From Larimichthys crocea (Eukaryota; Chordata; Actinopteri; Sciaenidae), in the NCBI RefSeq assembly GCF_000972845.2, contig NC_040033.1:1106344-1170343 (forward strand): 64,000 nucleotides of DNA, written 5' to 3'. This document shows, piece after piece, positions 50,058-58,960 of the stretch (the first letter of the stretch is position 1; each line of letters starts with the position of its first letter). Below the pieces are notes generated by a model, which worked only from the letters and a program-made list of their open reading frames with translations, was not told the DNA's origin and searched no databases. The position numbers and the translations under genes are program-made.

Positions 50058-50492
50058 TTATTTAAGTGTTAGTAGATCAGTGCTGCCAGTGCCACAAAAC
50101 GAGGAGTTATATCTCCTGGCAGAGGCGGCAAACTGGCTTTTCATTAACAGGTGGCAGCAAAGTTCCAGATCGGAGGTGTCGCAGAGTGTGATGCCACTGA
50201 AGTGTCTGTAATGTTAGACAAAGATAATGAAGAGGAGAGAAGGCGTGAGATGACGAACAACAGGTAAACAAAAGACAGCGATTACACAAAGACAAGTGAT
50301 CAAAACACAATGCGTCAAAAGAAAAGAGATATGAAATGAATGGACACACTTGGCTTCAGGACCCTTCCTTGAAGACAGTCCGCTTTGTTGCACAGGATTA
50401 AGAGATCTGCGTGGATCAGTCTTGTTACTCTGAACCCAGACTGAGGCGACGAGAATCAAAAAGCTCAAAGCTGAAGACTTCACGATGTCCAT
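50058..50492 (-). CDS. Candidate small secreted prepropeptide, two exons
   Basis: Exon 1 (50492-50350) starts at an ATG in a strong context (A at -3, G at +4). It encodes a signal peptide, MDIVKSSALSFLILVASVWV, with a likely cut near QS. The donor GTGTGT begins at 50349. A 144-base pyrimidine-rich intron with a CTAAC branch-like motif ends in TTACAG at 50206. Exon 2 (50205-50058), joined in phase 2, reads HFSGITLCDTSDLELCC and ends in a stop, for 96 residues in all. The mature part has four cysteines (C-x7-CC-x19-C) and dibasic sites at DPRR, SSRK and ASARR. G+C is higher than in the flanks. I recognise no family. The alternative is a 92-codon unspliced frame, or chance, since exon 2 is short and the donor is not ideal. 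Confidence 0.4.
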
Positions 50493-51717
50493 CTTTGACT
50501 TGCGAAGGTCAAACAGATATTACAAGCACAGAGTATTAAGACGGACTCATGCAGAGCAGTCCAACCTCTTGACTGGCTCGTCCCTGGAATCAGACAGATC
50601 TAGACATGCATGAAGAAATGTTTAAGGTACCTTTCAGATATGAAATTCTAGTATTTCACCTCCAGATACTGGAATCTGACACAAACAACTCTCTGAAGAC
50701 ATCATTACATTAAAAAGCACAAATAAAATAAGGAACAATAAAAGAAAGACGGCAATTCATCCGAGATAAATTCAAATATCAGATTCTACAATATTTGCTA
50801 AATGGTAAAATATTAAATTCTCACTCTGTTCATCACACTACAGTTACCAGTTTAAATGATGAAGACATAATTACTATTATCAAACTGTCTGAACAACATG
50901 GACGTCACGCCATGTCACTTCTCCACCAACAAATAAAGCAGCCAGTGGATAAAAGCAAACCTGTCACGTCTTTGTATGGATCCTGGCTGAGGGGGGAAGC
51001 AGCCATTAGCCACATAATGTAACAGGGTGAATTGGCATCACTTAGTTCTTTTCATTAGTATTCTCATTATATATAACTTGTCAAAGAAACACAGATATGG
51101 TCTGCACTGATGACGCATGCTAATCTTATTTATAGCAGATGACACACAGTCAGAGAGAAACACTTAAACACTGGACTCACAAAAACTTCTTGTGTGTGTC
51201 TCAAATGTATTTATTCTCTTCCACTACAGCCCCCTGCCAAGGAATGATTATTATGTGTTATATTACAATAAATACAAACAATAATTCAGAACCAGTGCAT
51301 TAAAAATTTGCAGAGAACATCTGCCTGATCAAAGATCCTTTAAAATAACATGCAGAGGCTCTCACTGACATGCAGATGCATACGAGTTGTATAATTCTTT
51401 TTAAACATCATCGATGTCATAGATATCATGTATTTAGCCTGGAATTTTATTAAATTTATTGCCCGCTGGCTTTGATTTGTACATGATTGTAAGCTTAGAT
51501 ATCATTTTAGCAATTACTGTTTATCACACAGTGTGTCGTGTGTTTGGTTTGGTGTGGACCTCGGGGAGATCAGCTGATTGCCACGGCATAAGGTCATGGG
51601 GATCCTTTAAATAAACTCAGGTTGGAGATATATTAAGATATACTGTTGGTGGTGCATCTTATTTTATAATCTGATCGTATGTGTGCAAAATCTGAATATA
51701 CCTGTGTAAGATATCAA
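50493..51717. other. Non-coding upstream of the candidate peptide gene
   Basis: About 100 bases of mixed-composition sequence (50493-50600) could be 5' UTR and promoter for the minus-strand candidate, but I see no TATA box. The remainder shows nothing. Confidence 0.4.
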
Positions 51718-51801
51718 ATAAATGTCCTTATCATGTAAAATATTCAAGTACAAATATCTATAAATGTCCTTATCATGTAAAATATTCAAGTACAAATATC
51801 T
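51718..51801. repeat. Exact 2 x 42-bp tandem duplication
   Basis: The 42-base unit starting ATAAATGTCCTTATCATG occurs at 51718-51759 and 51760-51801 without a mismatch. Because 42 is divisible by three, a minus-strand frame reads a repeated peptide across it; that frame has no other support. Confidence 0.97.
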
Positions 51802-53249
51802 CAAATTTGTTTCTAAATGTTTCTGTTTCTTACTTATTAATAACATTTTTTCAACTTGAAATGTACATTAGAATAAAAGTGTTGCACATGATACAGATAA
51901 GGACAGTGTAGTTTGTATTAGCTCCCTGCTGTCCTCCACAGACACCCATGACGGCCAATGTCATCGGCAGCTATCCCAGTTTGTTTATATTCCCAGACTG
52001 GGAACAAATACATTCGTTTGGAGCTTGTTGTGGAAATTTCTCTGCTGCTGGTGAAGAATGAAATAGAGACTTCCACACCCTTTTGTCTGTTGAAAGTATT
52101 GGCGCCTGAAGTATCCTGCAGGATCTTGTATTTCGGTGCAAAGTTGAGTCTGGGTATCAGAATTTACAAAGACAAAAGGAGCTGGTGTCTTATGTTAAGA
52201 AGGGGGAGGTTGTGCGTCTCTAGTGAATGAAACAAACACATTGAATTTACTATTACAAGCTTTAGACTGAAGTGTTTCACCCTGGAGTTGAATAGTGGTG
52301 GCCACAGAACACAGGTATAATCACAGGTGACACTGTATTATATGTTTGAGATATTATTTTGGTTGTTTTTCAATAGAATCTGGTGCTTTTTGCATTTTGT
52401 TCTGTGGCCCCAGTGGACGTAGCGTGAAATTATAAAATTGGTAGCATGTTATTAGAGGCGACATTTGCTCCATGTGAGAATTATTTTCTGAAGGTTTGCA
52501 GGATAATGATTATGATCAGTGTTATTTTATTTTGCTGCACCAAAGCCGACCTTTAAATAGACACGCTATTTGAATCCTCTCGTTTTTATACATGTATGTT
52601 TTGTCCGGCAAAGAGTCAGATAACAGTATCAGTATTCATGCGATGCTTTTCTCCAACGTGACATACAAATAATGCACAATCCAAGCCACAGCAGATCAAG
52701 GAGAAGCCTTCCGGGATGAGTGTCTCAACACTCAACGCTCCATGTTCCACCTCAGGCAAGGCTGCAGTGTGGCTTCATGGAGTAACTAATAAGTGTAAAA
52801 CAAATTTTCGACAGAGAGACATCGGGATCAGGAGACAGATCGAGAGAACGAGAGAAAAGGCATTTCAGTGAATATTCCCCGCGGAGGTACAGTAGGTCTT
52901 CAAACACCTTTCTGAAGACAGAGGGAAGTGCTGCTAACTAGATCAGGTTTAGTAATTCCAGCGGGGAGCACAGGGGAAGAAGTTTGGGCTGAGGTTTCCT
53001 CGGATTAGTCATAACGAACCAGAAGAAAATATGTCTCTCACATCAAAACAATAACAAAAGACGTTGTGAAGTAGCATGGGCTCATGTTTTTATTGTTAAA
53101 CTGCCGACACTGCTGAGGAAAATCTGACGTGTCATCCATCTGTTCATGAGGTGAAATCAAAATCTGAATTTCACGGACTTCCATCCTCATTCTCAGATCT
53201 GTCCCGTTTGTGTTTAGTCCTGTATGTCTTGAACGCCTTGCCTTAAGAA
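51802..53249. other. Non-coding, nothing recognised
   Basis: A 90-codon ATG frame (51958-52230) is open but shows no domain, splice context or signal peptide. A mixed-composition block at 52690-52990 could be a conserved non-coding element. Confidence 0.4.
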
Positions 53250-53545
53250 CTTGCACTCACCTTTTCCCTCCCATTTCAGACCCTTTGTGTGATTTTCTTG
53301 TAATTGTCGGATTGGTTTCACCTGTCTTCGCTCACGTCATGTATAAATAGTCCTCGTCTCCCTTTGTCTTTGCCAGTTCTCGTTCAGTTTGTAGAAGAGT
53401 ATCGTCACGTTGTCCAACCCTCGTTTAGTTTGTGTTCATTTCTTGAGAGTAATGTTTCTGTCCCCTCCCCGTGAGCTTTTGTTTTGCATCTGTTTGATTG
53501 TTTTTTTTTTGGACAATAAATACCCGTTTGTTACGCAAGGATGCT
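53250..53545 (+). mobile_element. LTR-like element with TATA box and poly(A) signal
   Basis: A C/T-rich leader precedes TATAAATAG at 53342-53350. A 165-base segment with repeated CTCGTT(C/T)AGTTTGT phrases follows, then a poly(T) run and AATAAA at 53515-53520. TATA to poly(A) spacing of this size is that of an LTR R region, and the wording resembles fish LTR retrotransposon ends. No protein domain adjoins it, so it is probably a solo LTR. A GGGGCTGCAGCCCC palindrome lies just outside at 53555-53568. Confidence 0.45.
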
Positions 53546-53793
53546 GGAAGTGGGGGGGCTGCAGCCCCTCCTTGTAGTGAGAGACTGAATGGAAATGCAA
53601 AAAAAAAATAAAAAATCACAATATTATTATACTATTGTCATTTTATTTACATAACTCAAACAACATATTTGACTATAAATGTCAGAAGCATGATTTGATT
53701 CACAAAATTTATTACCGCAAACACGTAACGACGTTAGCACCAGCACTTTGAACAGGTCTTTGAAGGCAGGGTGGTTTAAAACCACCACACTCT

Positions 53794-53808
53794 CAGAGAG
53801 AGAGAGAT
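53794..53808. repeat. (AG)n short microsatellite
   Basis: Seven AG dinucleotides. Confidence 0.8.
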
Positions 53809-53984
53809 GGACTTTAAATAAGGCTTTGGAGTTTTTTTTCTTCTTAACGTTTGTAAAAACTATAAAATCAGTTAGCCTCATCTAGGCTATTGTTACCGGC
53901 CAGCCCTGTCCCTTTAAGACAGTGGCCCGGTGCGTGTGTGTGACGTACAGGTGCAAACAGGTAAACCCAGGAGCAGGGGTACAC

Positions 53985-54062
53985 ACATAGACATATATAC
54001 ATAGACATATATACACAGACATAGAGACATAGACATATATACACAGACATATATACATAGAC
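53985..54062. repeat. 14-bp minisatellite, about 5.6 copies
   Basis: The unit ACATAGACATATAT repeats with variants (ACACAGACATATAT, ACACAGACATAGAG). It ends directly before the MITE-like element. Two overlapping minus-strand frames of YICLCIYV-type repeats come from this array and are not genes. Confidence 0.9.
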
Positions 54063-54084
54063 GCCGCATTGAGCGCTGAATCGT

Positions 54085-54482
54085 ATGTCGACATCGCCGC
54101 CATATTGGGTGTGGCAGATCTACATTTCAGGATCTGGTTATTATAGACACAGATTAAATGTTAAATATAAATATTTCAATATTTATCATCACAGTAACAG
54201 TGTTACACACATTAGTAGCTGTAAACACTCAGCATTAGAAAAATACATACGTTGGTTTGGTGCTTACATAAGGAGTAAACATTTATAATCATCACTTTAA
54301 AAGTTACATACGTTGTTTTTGGTGCCTGTTTGTTTCCCAGATATATTAGTGTGTGTGTGAAGGGGTGTAAGAGACATTAAATTGAGAGAACTTTGTAGAA
54401 AGGCGCTTTATGAAGTCGTCATTTCCTTGTATTAGTTTACGGGCAGATCTGCCACATCCAATATGGCGGTTAAAAGTCAACA
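54085..54482. mobile_element. MITE-like element with about 25-bp terminal inverted repeats
   Basis: CCGCCATATTGGGTGTGGCA at 54097 continues into GATCT, and its reverse complement (AGATCTGCCACATCCAATAT, then GGCGG) occurs at 54445-54469 with one mismatch in 25. Weaker matching (TGTCGAC against TGTTGAC) extends both arms a few bases outward. The interior is A+T-rich and non-coding, so a non-autonomous DNA transposon fits. The target-site duplication is not clear to me. Confidence 0.65.
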
Positions 54483-54738
54483 CTATGTACTTGTTGCTGC
54501 CTTTTTATTTTTTTTTATTTTTTTTTTTTTTGGATTAGATGCTGAAATATAAATTCTGTGATTACGAAATATCGACTTTAATCATCTAACTTGAAAATTT
54601 AACAGGAAAAAAAAAGCAAAAATTCTCACATTTTATGAATCTTTAACAATTTGTCCCGTATTAATTTCATGAAACCTTTTTTATAGTAATCATTTTCTAA
54701 AAGCAATAAATTAAAGCGGGAGAATGGTTCATTAGGCA

Positions 54739-54831
54739 GCCATAGCAACAGTAACTAAGGGCAGCAGTGGGCGGGGCATTCTACATCAAAGGCCAAGTGT
54801 GACGTCATCAGAGAGTTTTAATAGTGACGCA
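54739..54831 (+). promoter_or_regulatory. Promoter-like cluster: X-box half, GC box, CRE
   Basis: Immediately upstream of the coiled-coil pseudogene are GCCATAGCAAC (54739-54749, RFX X-box type), TGGGCGGGGC (54768-54777, Sp1 GC box), a perfect CRE TGACGTCA (54800-54807) and TGACGCA (54825-54831). RFX plus CRE sites together are typical of ciliary and testis promoters. That the cluster survives beside broken coding sequence suggests duplication with its promoter rather than plain retroposition, or recent loss. Confidence 0.5.
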
Positions 54832-55460
54832 TTCTTCACTTTGCTGAAGTCGCTTTGGAAGACAGACATTTGGGACAGGTGATTCAGCATCGTGGACAGA
54901 GAGAGGACAGTGCACCATGTCTTGGACTAATACAATTCGGACACAAGTTGCAGATATCACGGGCGGACAGAAAGGGAGAGCTTCGCAGACAGGTGGAGGA
55001 GATGCAAGCTGAGCTCCAACAGTCAAATCCAGTTTAACACATGCGCTCACAATCCTGGATTCAAAGGAAATCTCCAACAATACGCTCAAGGAACAGCTCG
55101 CGTCTGTTAGGAAGGAGCTTTCTGAGGAGAAAGTATGGAGTGGGCAACAAGAAAACTTGTACCGCGAGGAAATAGCCCAACAAAATTTGAAAACATACAA
55201 TGAATGACAGGAACAAGAATTAGAGGACGATTAGAGGATGCAGAGAAAGAGCTTAAGAGGCATGGAAGATGAATACGGCGAAATGGTACCGCTGTTCGAA
55301 AAGTTCTGAAAAATTCTCTGCAGAACGAGAGAGAAATGCTGAACTAGAGGAGGAGCTGAAGCAGAAAACCTCCAGCTGCAAAGTGTCCGTGACAATTAGA
55401 GAGGGAACAGGCTTCACCTAGCCCAGGAGAGGATGCAGAGGAGCAGCCTCCTGTTTCAGA

Positions 55461-55494
55461 TGAAGCAGATGTGGACCGGTCCACATCTGCTTCA
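55461..55494. repeat. Perfect 34-bp palindrome, copy 1
   Basis: Arms TGAAGCAGATGTGGACC and GGTCCACATCTGCTTCA are exact reverse complements with no spacer (centre 55477/55478). Such a sequence can extrude a cruciform. Confidence 0.97.
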
Positions 55495-55631
55495 CCTGAA
55501 TCACAGAAGAGAAAGCAGAGGAGCAGTCTTCTATTTCAGATTACATCGAAGCAGATGTGGACCGGTCCACATCTGCTTCACCAATCACAGAAGAGACAGC
55601 AGAGGAGCAGTCTTCTGCTTCAGATTACATC
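55462..55631 (+). repeat. Tandem coding repeat, units of 86 and 84 bp
   Basis: Unit 1 spans 55462-55547 and unit 2 spans 55548-55631, flanked by partial units on each side. They differ mainly by two extra bases in unit 1 (CACCTGAATCAC against CACCAATCAC) and a few substitutions. In the intact register the unit encodes about 28 residues starting EADVDRSTSASP; the two extra bases put unit 1 out of frame. Confidence 0.9.
55548..55579. repeat. Perfect 32-bp palindrome, copy 2
   Basis: Same palindrome in the second repeat unit, with 16-base arms from GAAGCAGATGTGGACC (centre 55563/55564). Confidence 0.97.
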
Positions 55632-55933
55632 GAGGCAGAAACTGACGAGAGACGGCCCCCGTCCATTGCACCTGAACCGGATTTTGACCAGCACCTAACA
55701 GTTGTCAGCCAAGATCAGAGCACTGAGGCCAGCACCAGGGCAGTGCGGGCTGCTCAAACGAAAAGGACGTTCTGGAAAAGGGTTCGAGACTTTTTCTTCA
55801 AAAAAAGAAACAAGAAAAAACACGAGTCAGAACCGAACCCCAACAGGGACAACACGACCCTGACAGAACAAAAGTAGACATTCATATGTTTGGGTTTCCT
55901 CCGAGTGCTTCGGTTTTTCCCAGAAATCTGAAA

Positions 55934-55939
55934 AATAAA
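55934..55939 (+). terminator. Poly(A) signal after the pseudogene
   Basis: AATAAA 57 bases after the terminal stop codon; a second AATAAA lies at 56075-56080. A T18 run lies between them at about 56024, so there is no retrocopy-like A tail. Confidence 0.45.
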
Positions 55940-56584
55940 CCTTTAAAATTGAAAAGATATACGATGGCTGCCTCAATCCTTGTAAACTGTTTCGAGTGAA
56001 AGTTTTAATATATTTTCTTGGAGTGTTTTTTTTTTTTTTTTTGTACTATGTGCTGAAGTGATGTGGTCACAACAAATAAAAACATTTTATACTTAAACAA
56101 TACCTTTTTCTATCTTTAATTCTTCTTCTGAACCGAACCCCACAACACGGCGCATCTGCACCCTGTGGGGGTCAGAATGATTCAAGTATTGATATTAACC
56201 ACTAAAACATTTTGAATATTAAAATGAAAACATATTAGACTTAATAACTGTTACACAAATCGTGTCCTGCAAATTTGAAAAGTATTAGAAATTCAAAGCA
56301 GAGACTAAATTACAGTTAAACTGACGGTAAACATATATTATACAGTATTTAAAAAAGAATGGATAGGTGGAAGAAGTTGATTTGTTACTGTAATTAAAAA
56401 CAGGCCTAAATAAGTTTATTCAGATTGAGTGAGTTTACTCAGACACACTCTCCATATAGATAGACAGACATCTTAAATTCCCCATAATAATGGCCCAGTT
56501 ATCACAGAGCTGTGACGTCATTGTGGACTTGTCTGACACACACAGTCTCCTGTTGTGTGTCTGGACTTTGTCTGAAGTGTATTG
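55940..56584. other. Non-coding flank
   Basis: Contains a poly(T) run and short microsatellite-poor A+T-rich sequence; nothing else. Confidence 0.5.
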
Positions 56585-56730
56585 GTAAATGGTAAATGGA
56601 CTGTACCTATATAGCGCCTTTCTAGTTTTCCGACCACTCAAAGCGCTTTTAAACTACATATCTCATTGACCCCATTCCAAGGACGCTGGAAGTGCAGTGT
56701 CCAGTCAGGTTTTGAATCGGCCCGGTGTGT
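56585..56730 (+). repeat. Common teleost dispersed repeat (5' part)
   Basis: GGTAAATGGTAAATGGACTG, TACCTATATAGCGCCTTTCT and GACCACTCAAAGCGCTTTTA are the well-known opening phrases of this family. The internal part is deleted before GTTTTGAATCGGCCCGG. A 3' fragment of the same family is at 7050-7180. Confidence 0.75.
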
Positions 56731-57637
56731 GTTCTGCTTTTTGATTAAAAAAAAGAGGAATTAAATGTGCGGTTTTGCACGAAAGACACTTCTTCGTCCT
56801 TTCCTCTAACACTTTTACCCGGACTCTACGACACTAGTTACCAGCAACGAGCCAAAACATCAAATCAGTTCCCAACTACGGTTCGGAGCGAGAGAAGGTT
56901 TAAAAAGTCAACACTATGTTACGTGTTTATAACGCTGTCTCGTGCCTAATCTCAGTACCTTGTGCGTGAAATTAAATATATGAGGTCTTAATTAAAGACA
57001 TATTTCGAGAAATACTTGCATTTCATGTGTGATTCAATGAAGCACATTCACATTCCTAGGTTGAGCATTACGTTGCCATCAAGTTGGCCTTATGATGTAT
57101 TTCTAAAACCTCTGTAGGTCTAATACAGGTCGGTTGTGATGACATCTCATTGTAAATTATAGCCAGTATCACATGATTACTAGGCATATAAATAACCAAG
57201 TGTAACACCCTATCGAGAACGTTATTGATTTATGTATGTGAATTACTTCCAGCGTCCCTGTTGTTACGTCTTCGTCAGCCCTAGAGTCGTGCATTTGAAT
57301 CCACCAGAATTGTGTCTGAGGCCGTGACAGTCCTACACTCACCTGGAAGTTAGAGCATTTAGAGGGAAGTCACCTCTGACGCTGCTGTGGCTGAGACTGA
57401 GTCAGGTTTAGTCACAACATTTAAAGAAGAAAAGCAGAGATCATAGTTTTGGGTAAAAGTAATAAAATGGCTGAAGGTTAGAGCATAATCGTGGCAATCA
57501 TGTCAAAGTTTTACAAATCCATATTTTTCCAGACGGTTTTATTCAAATAACAGATGTAGAGAATTGCACAGCCTTGGCGAGGTGTGCTTTCTCTGAGCGC
57601 TCTCTAGTGTTAATCAGTAATTTGTTCTATTTCACAG
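56731..57637. other. Non-coding; ends in a splice-acceptor tract
   Basis: No gene. The last 17 bases, TTTGTTCTATTTCACAG, form a strong acceptor for the following block. Confidence 0.5.
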
Positions 57638-57806
57638 ATCTGTGGTCAGATCTCCTCGAGGAATCGGGATCTTCCACGCTGAATCATTTACTGCAGCAGT
57701 ACTGCAAAGACGAAGGCTCCGGGCAGAGATGCTCTGCTAAATTCAATACTCTTGAAGCTCTCCCTCTCTGCAGACCAAGAACCAAATTGGGTGCCACTTT
57801 AACAAG
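57638..57806 (+). other. Candidate 169-bp exon
   Basis: The block begins after a strong polypyrimidine tract and CACAG and ends at CAAG/GTGAAT (GT at 57807). In the single open frame it starts in phase 1 and ends in phase 2, with a peptide containing LWSDLLEESGSSTLNHLLQQ, then YCKDEGSGQRCSAKF and LEALPLCRPRTKLG. G+C is about half against a lower background, codons look protein-like, and the frame meets a stop immediately after the donor, as expected for an exon edge. I cannot place the peptide in a family. A transposon-derived or conserved non-coding block remains possible. Confidence 0.35.
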
Positions 57807-58214
57807 GTGAATTCACACACACACAAAGCCCAGACACAGATAATAAAACAAACCGGCGTTCACAGCAGTTAGAGCTGCGGTTTGCCCCTCAGTTCATTTT
57901 CCAAGCATGAGTAAGTGCCGCCTACTGGATATCAGCATCCACCTGTTTTTTTGGAGCCATAAAACCTTTTGCATTTCTGCTTTGTTTGCTCCACTTTGCC
58001 CAGATGATTTGTGCTCGAATACCAAAATCACCAATGGGGTTGGAAGAGACCTGAGAAGTGCATTTTTAATCTTGGTGGTTCTCTGGTGAGTTGGAATACT
58101 GTTTAAGAGATTTGAATAAATCATAATATGTTATAATAAACTGCTCCAAGCATGCTAAATGTGCACACCTGTAGCTCAATCCTATTTTTATCGAGACAAT
58201 TCAAAGGCAACATC
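57807..58214. other. Non-coding, nothing recognised
   Basis: Short CA run at 57814-57823; overlapping chance frames on both strands at 57894-58124. Confidence 0.5.
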
Positions 58215-58960
58215 TGCTACCCACTACTCAGCAGCTGATCACCATAGCACCATCCTCCACAACATTGATCCCTCCAGGCTGGTCCCAAAGCTCAAGGACC
58301 TTGAATTAAAGACCTCACTGTGCATGTCGGGTGGTTGGGGTGAGTGGACACACCTCATCCACCCTTATCCTTCACATCGGAGCACCCCAGGGCTGCGTTA
58401 TGAGTCCCCTGCTATACTCTGTGTACACACATTTGTGTAGCCACTTTCAACTCTAACACCATTGTGATATTGCTGATGACAGGTGTGTGGAGCTTGATCA
58501 CAGATAACAATGAAAAGGCCTGGAAATCTGGATGCCAGTAAGACTAGACAAGCGAGGGAGAAACTATGTCCTACTACCAAACAACCAAAGGCCTGACCTG
58601 GGCATAGCATACTGACTCTGTGGTGAGAGACTGTTTCACCTCAGACACTCTACCCCTGCACTACAGTCTTCAGGTTCATTAGTCTGTTTAGGTGCTGTAC
58701 CCTGATTTACACCAGGCACTGCAAAAATAAGGTGAGAAGAATCATTAATGACCTGGAGCACTCCAACCTTTTCTCCCTGCTGCAAGTGGGAAGGAAATAT
58801 TGGATACATCGGACCAGCACTGAGGCTCAGGAAGAGCTGCTACCCTCAAGCCAGAAGGATCCTAAATGAGCCTCCCCCTTATTATTAACTTTTTACTTAC
58901 ATATGACTTATTTGACACTTACTTAGACAGTAGATACCATTTCTATACCTATTCTATATC
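58215..58960 (+). pseudogene. Dead Rex/CR1-type non-LTR retrotransposon (RT fragment)
   Basis: Reverse-transcriptase landmarks are visible in order: IDPSRLVPKLKDLELKTSLC at about 58264-58323, GAPQGCVMSPLLYSVYTH at about 58379-58430, NTIVI leading to an Ala-Asp-Asp (58472-58480) that is one base out of frame, and DNNEKAW at about 58505. After a large internal deletion the C-terminal LEHSNLFSLL and SGR-like region appears (about 58755-58860). Frameshifts, stops and the deletion leave it inactive. The order and wording fit the Rex1/CR1-like LINEs of fish. The 3' end near 58960 is A+T-rich. Confidence 0.75.

Larger units (their letters stand above)
54839..55877 (+). pseudogene. Broken intronless coiled-coil protein gene
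   Basis: Over about 1 kb, successive frames read a charged coiled coil interrupted by stops and shifts. The series is RRQVEEMQAELQQS, LKEQLASVRKELSEEK, YREEIAQQNLKTYNE (stop), EDEYGEMVPLFEKF (stop), and in another frame SAERERNAELEEELKQK. An acidic Ser/Thr-rich tandem repeat follows (55436-55631). The last 106 codons (55557-55877) are open and end with a basic aromatic tail, TFWKRVRDFFFKKRNKKK. At least five in-frame stops and several frameshifts rule out a long product, though the 3' frame alone could still be read. The family is not named; heptad coiled coils, a repeat and a basic tail suggest a cytoskeletal or centrosomal-type protein, which is inference. Confidence 0.65.

Noticed and set aside
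51664..51846. Minus-strand frame with a repeated YLYLNILHDKD peptide
   Set aside because: Produced by the 42-bp tandem duplication, whose length is a multiple of three; no other support.
53868..54103. Overlapping minus-strand frames with YICLCIYV-like repeats
   Set aside because: They are translations of the 14-bp minisatellite.
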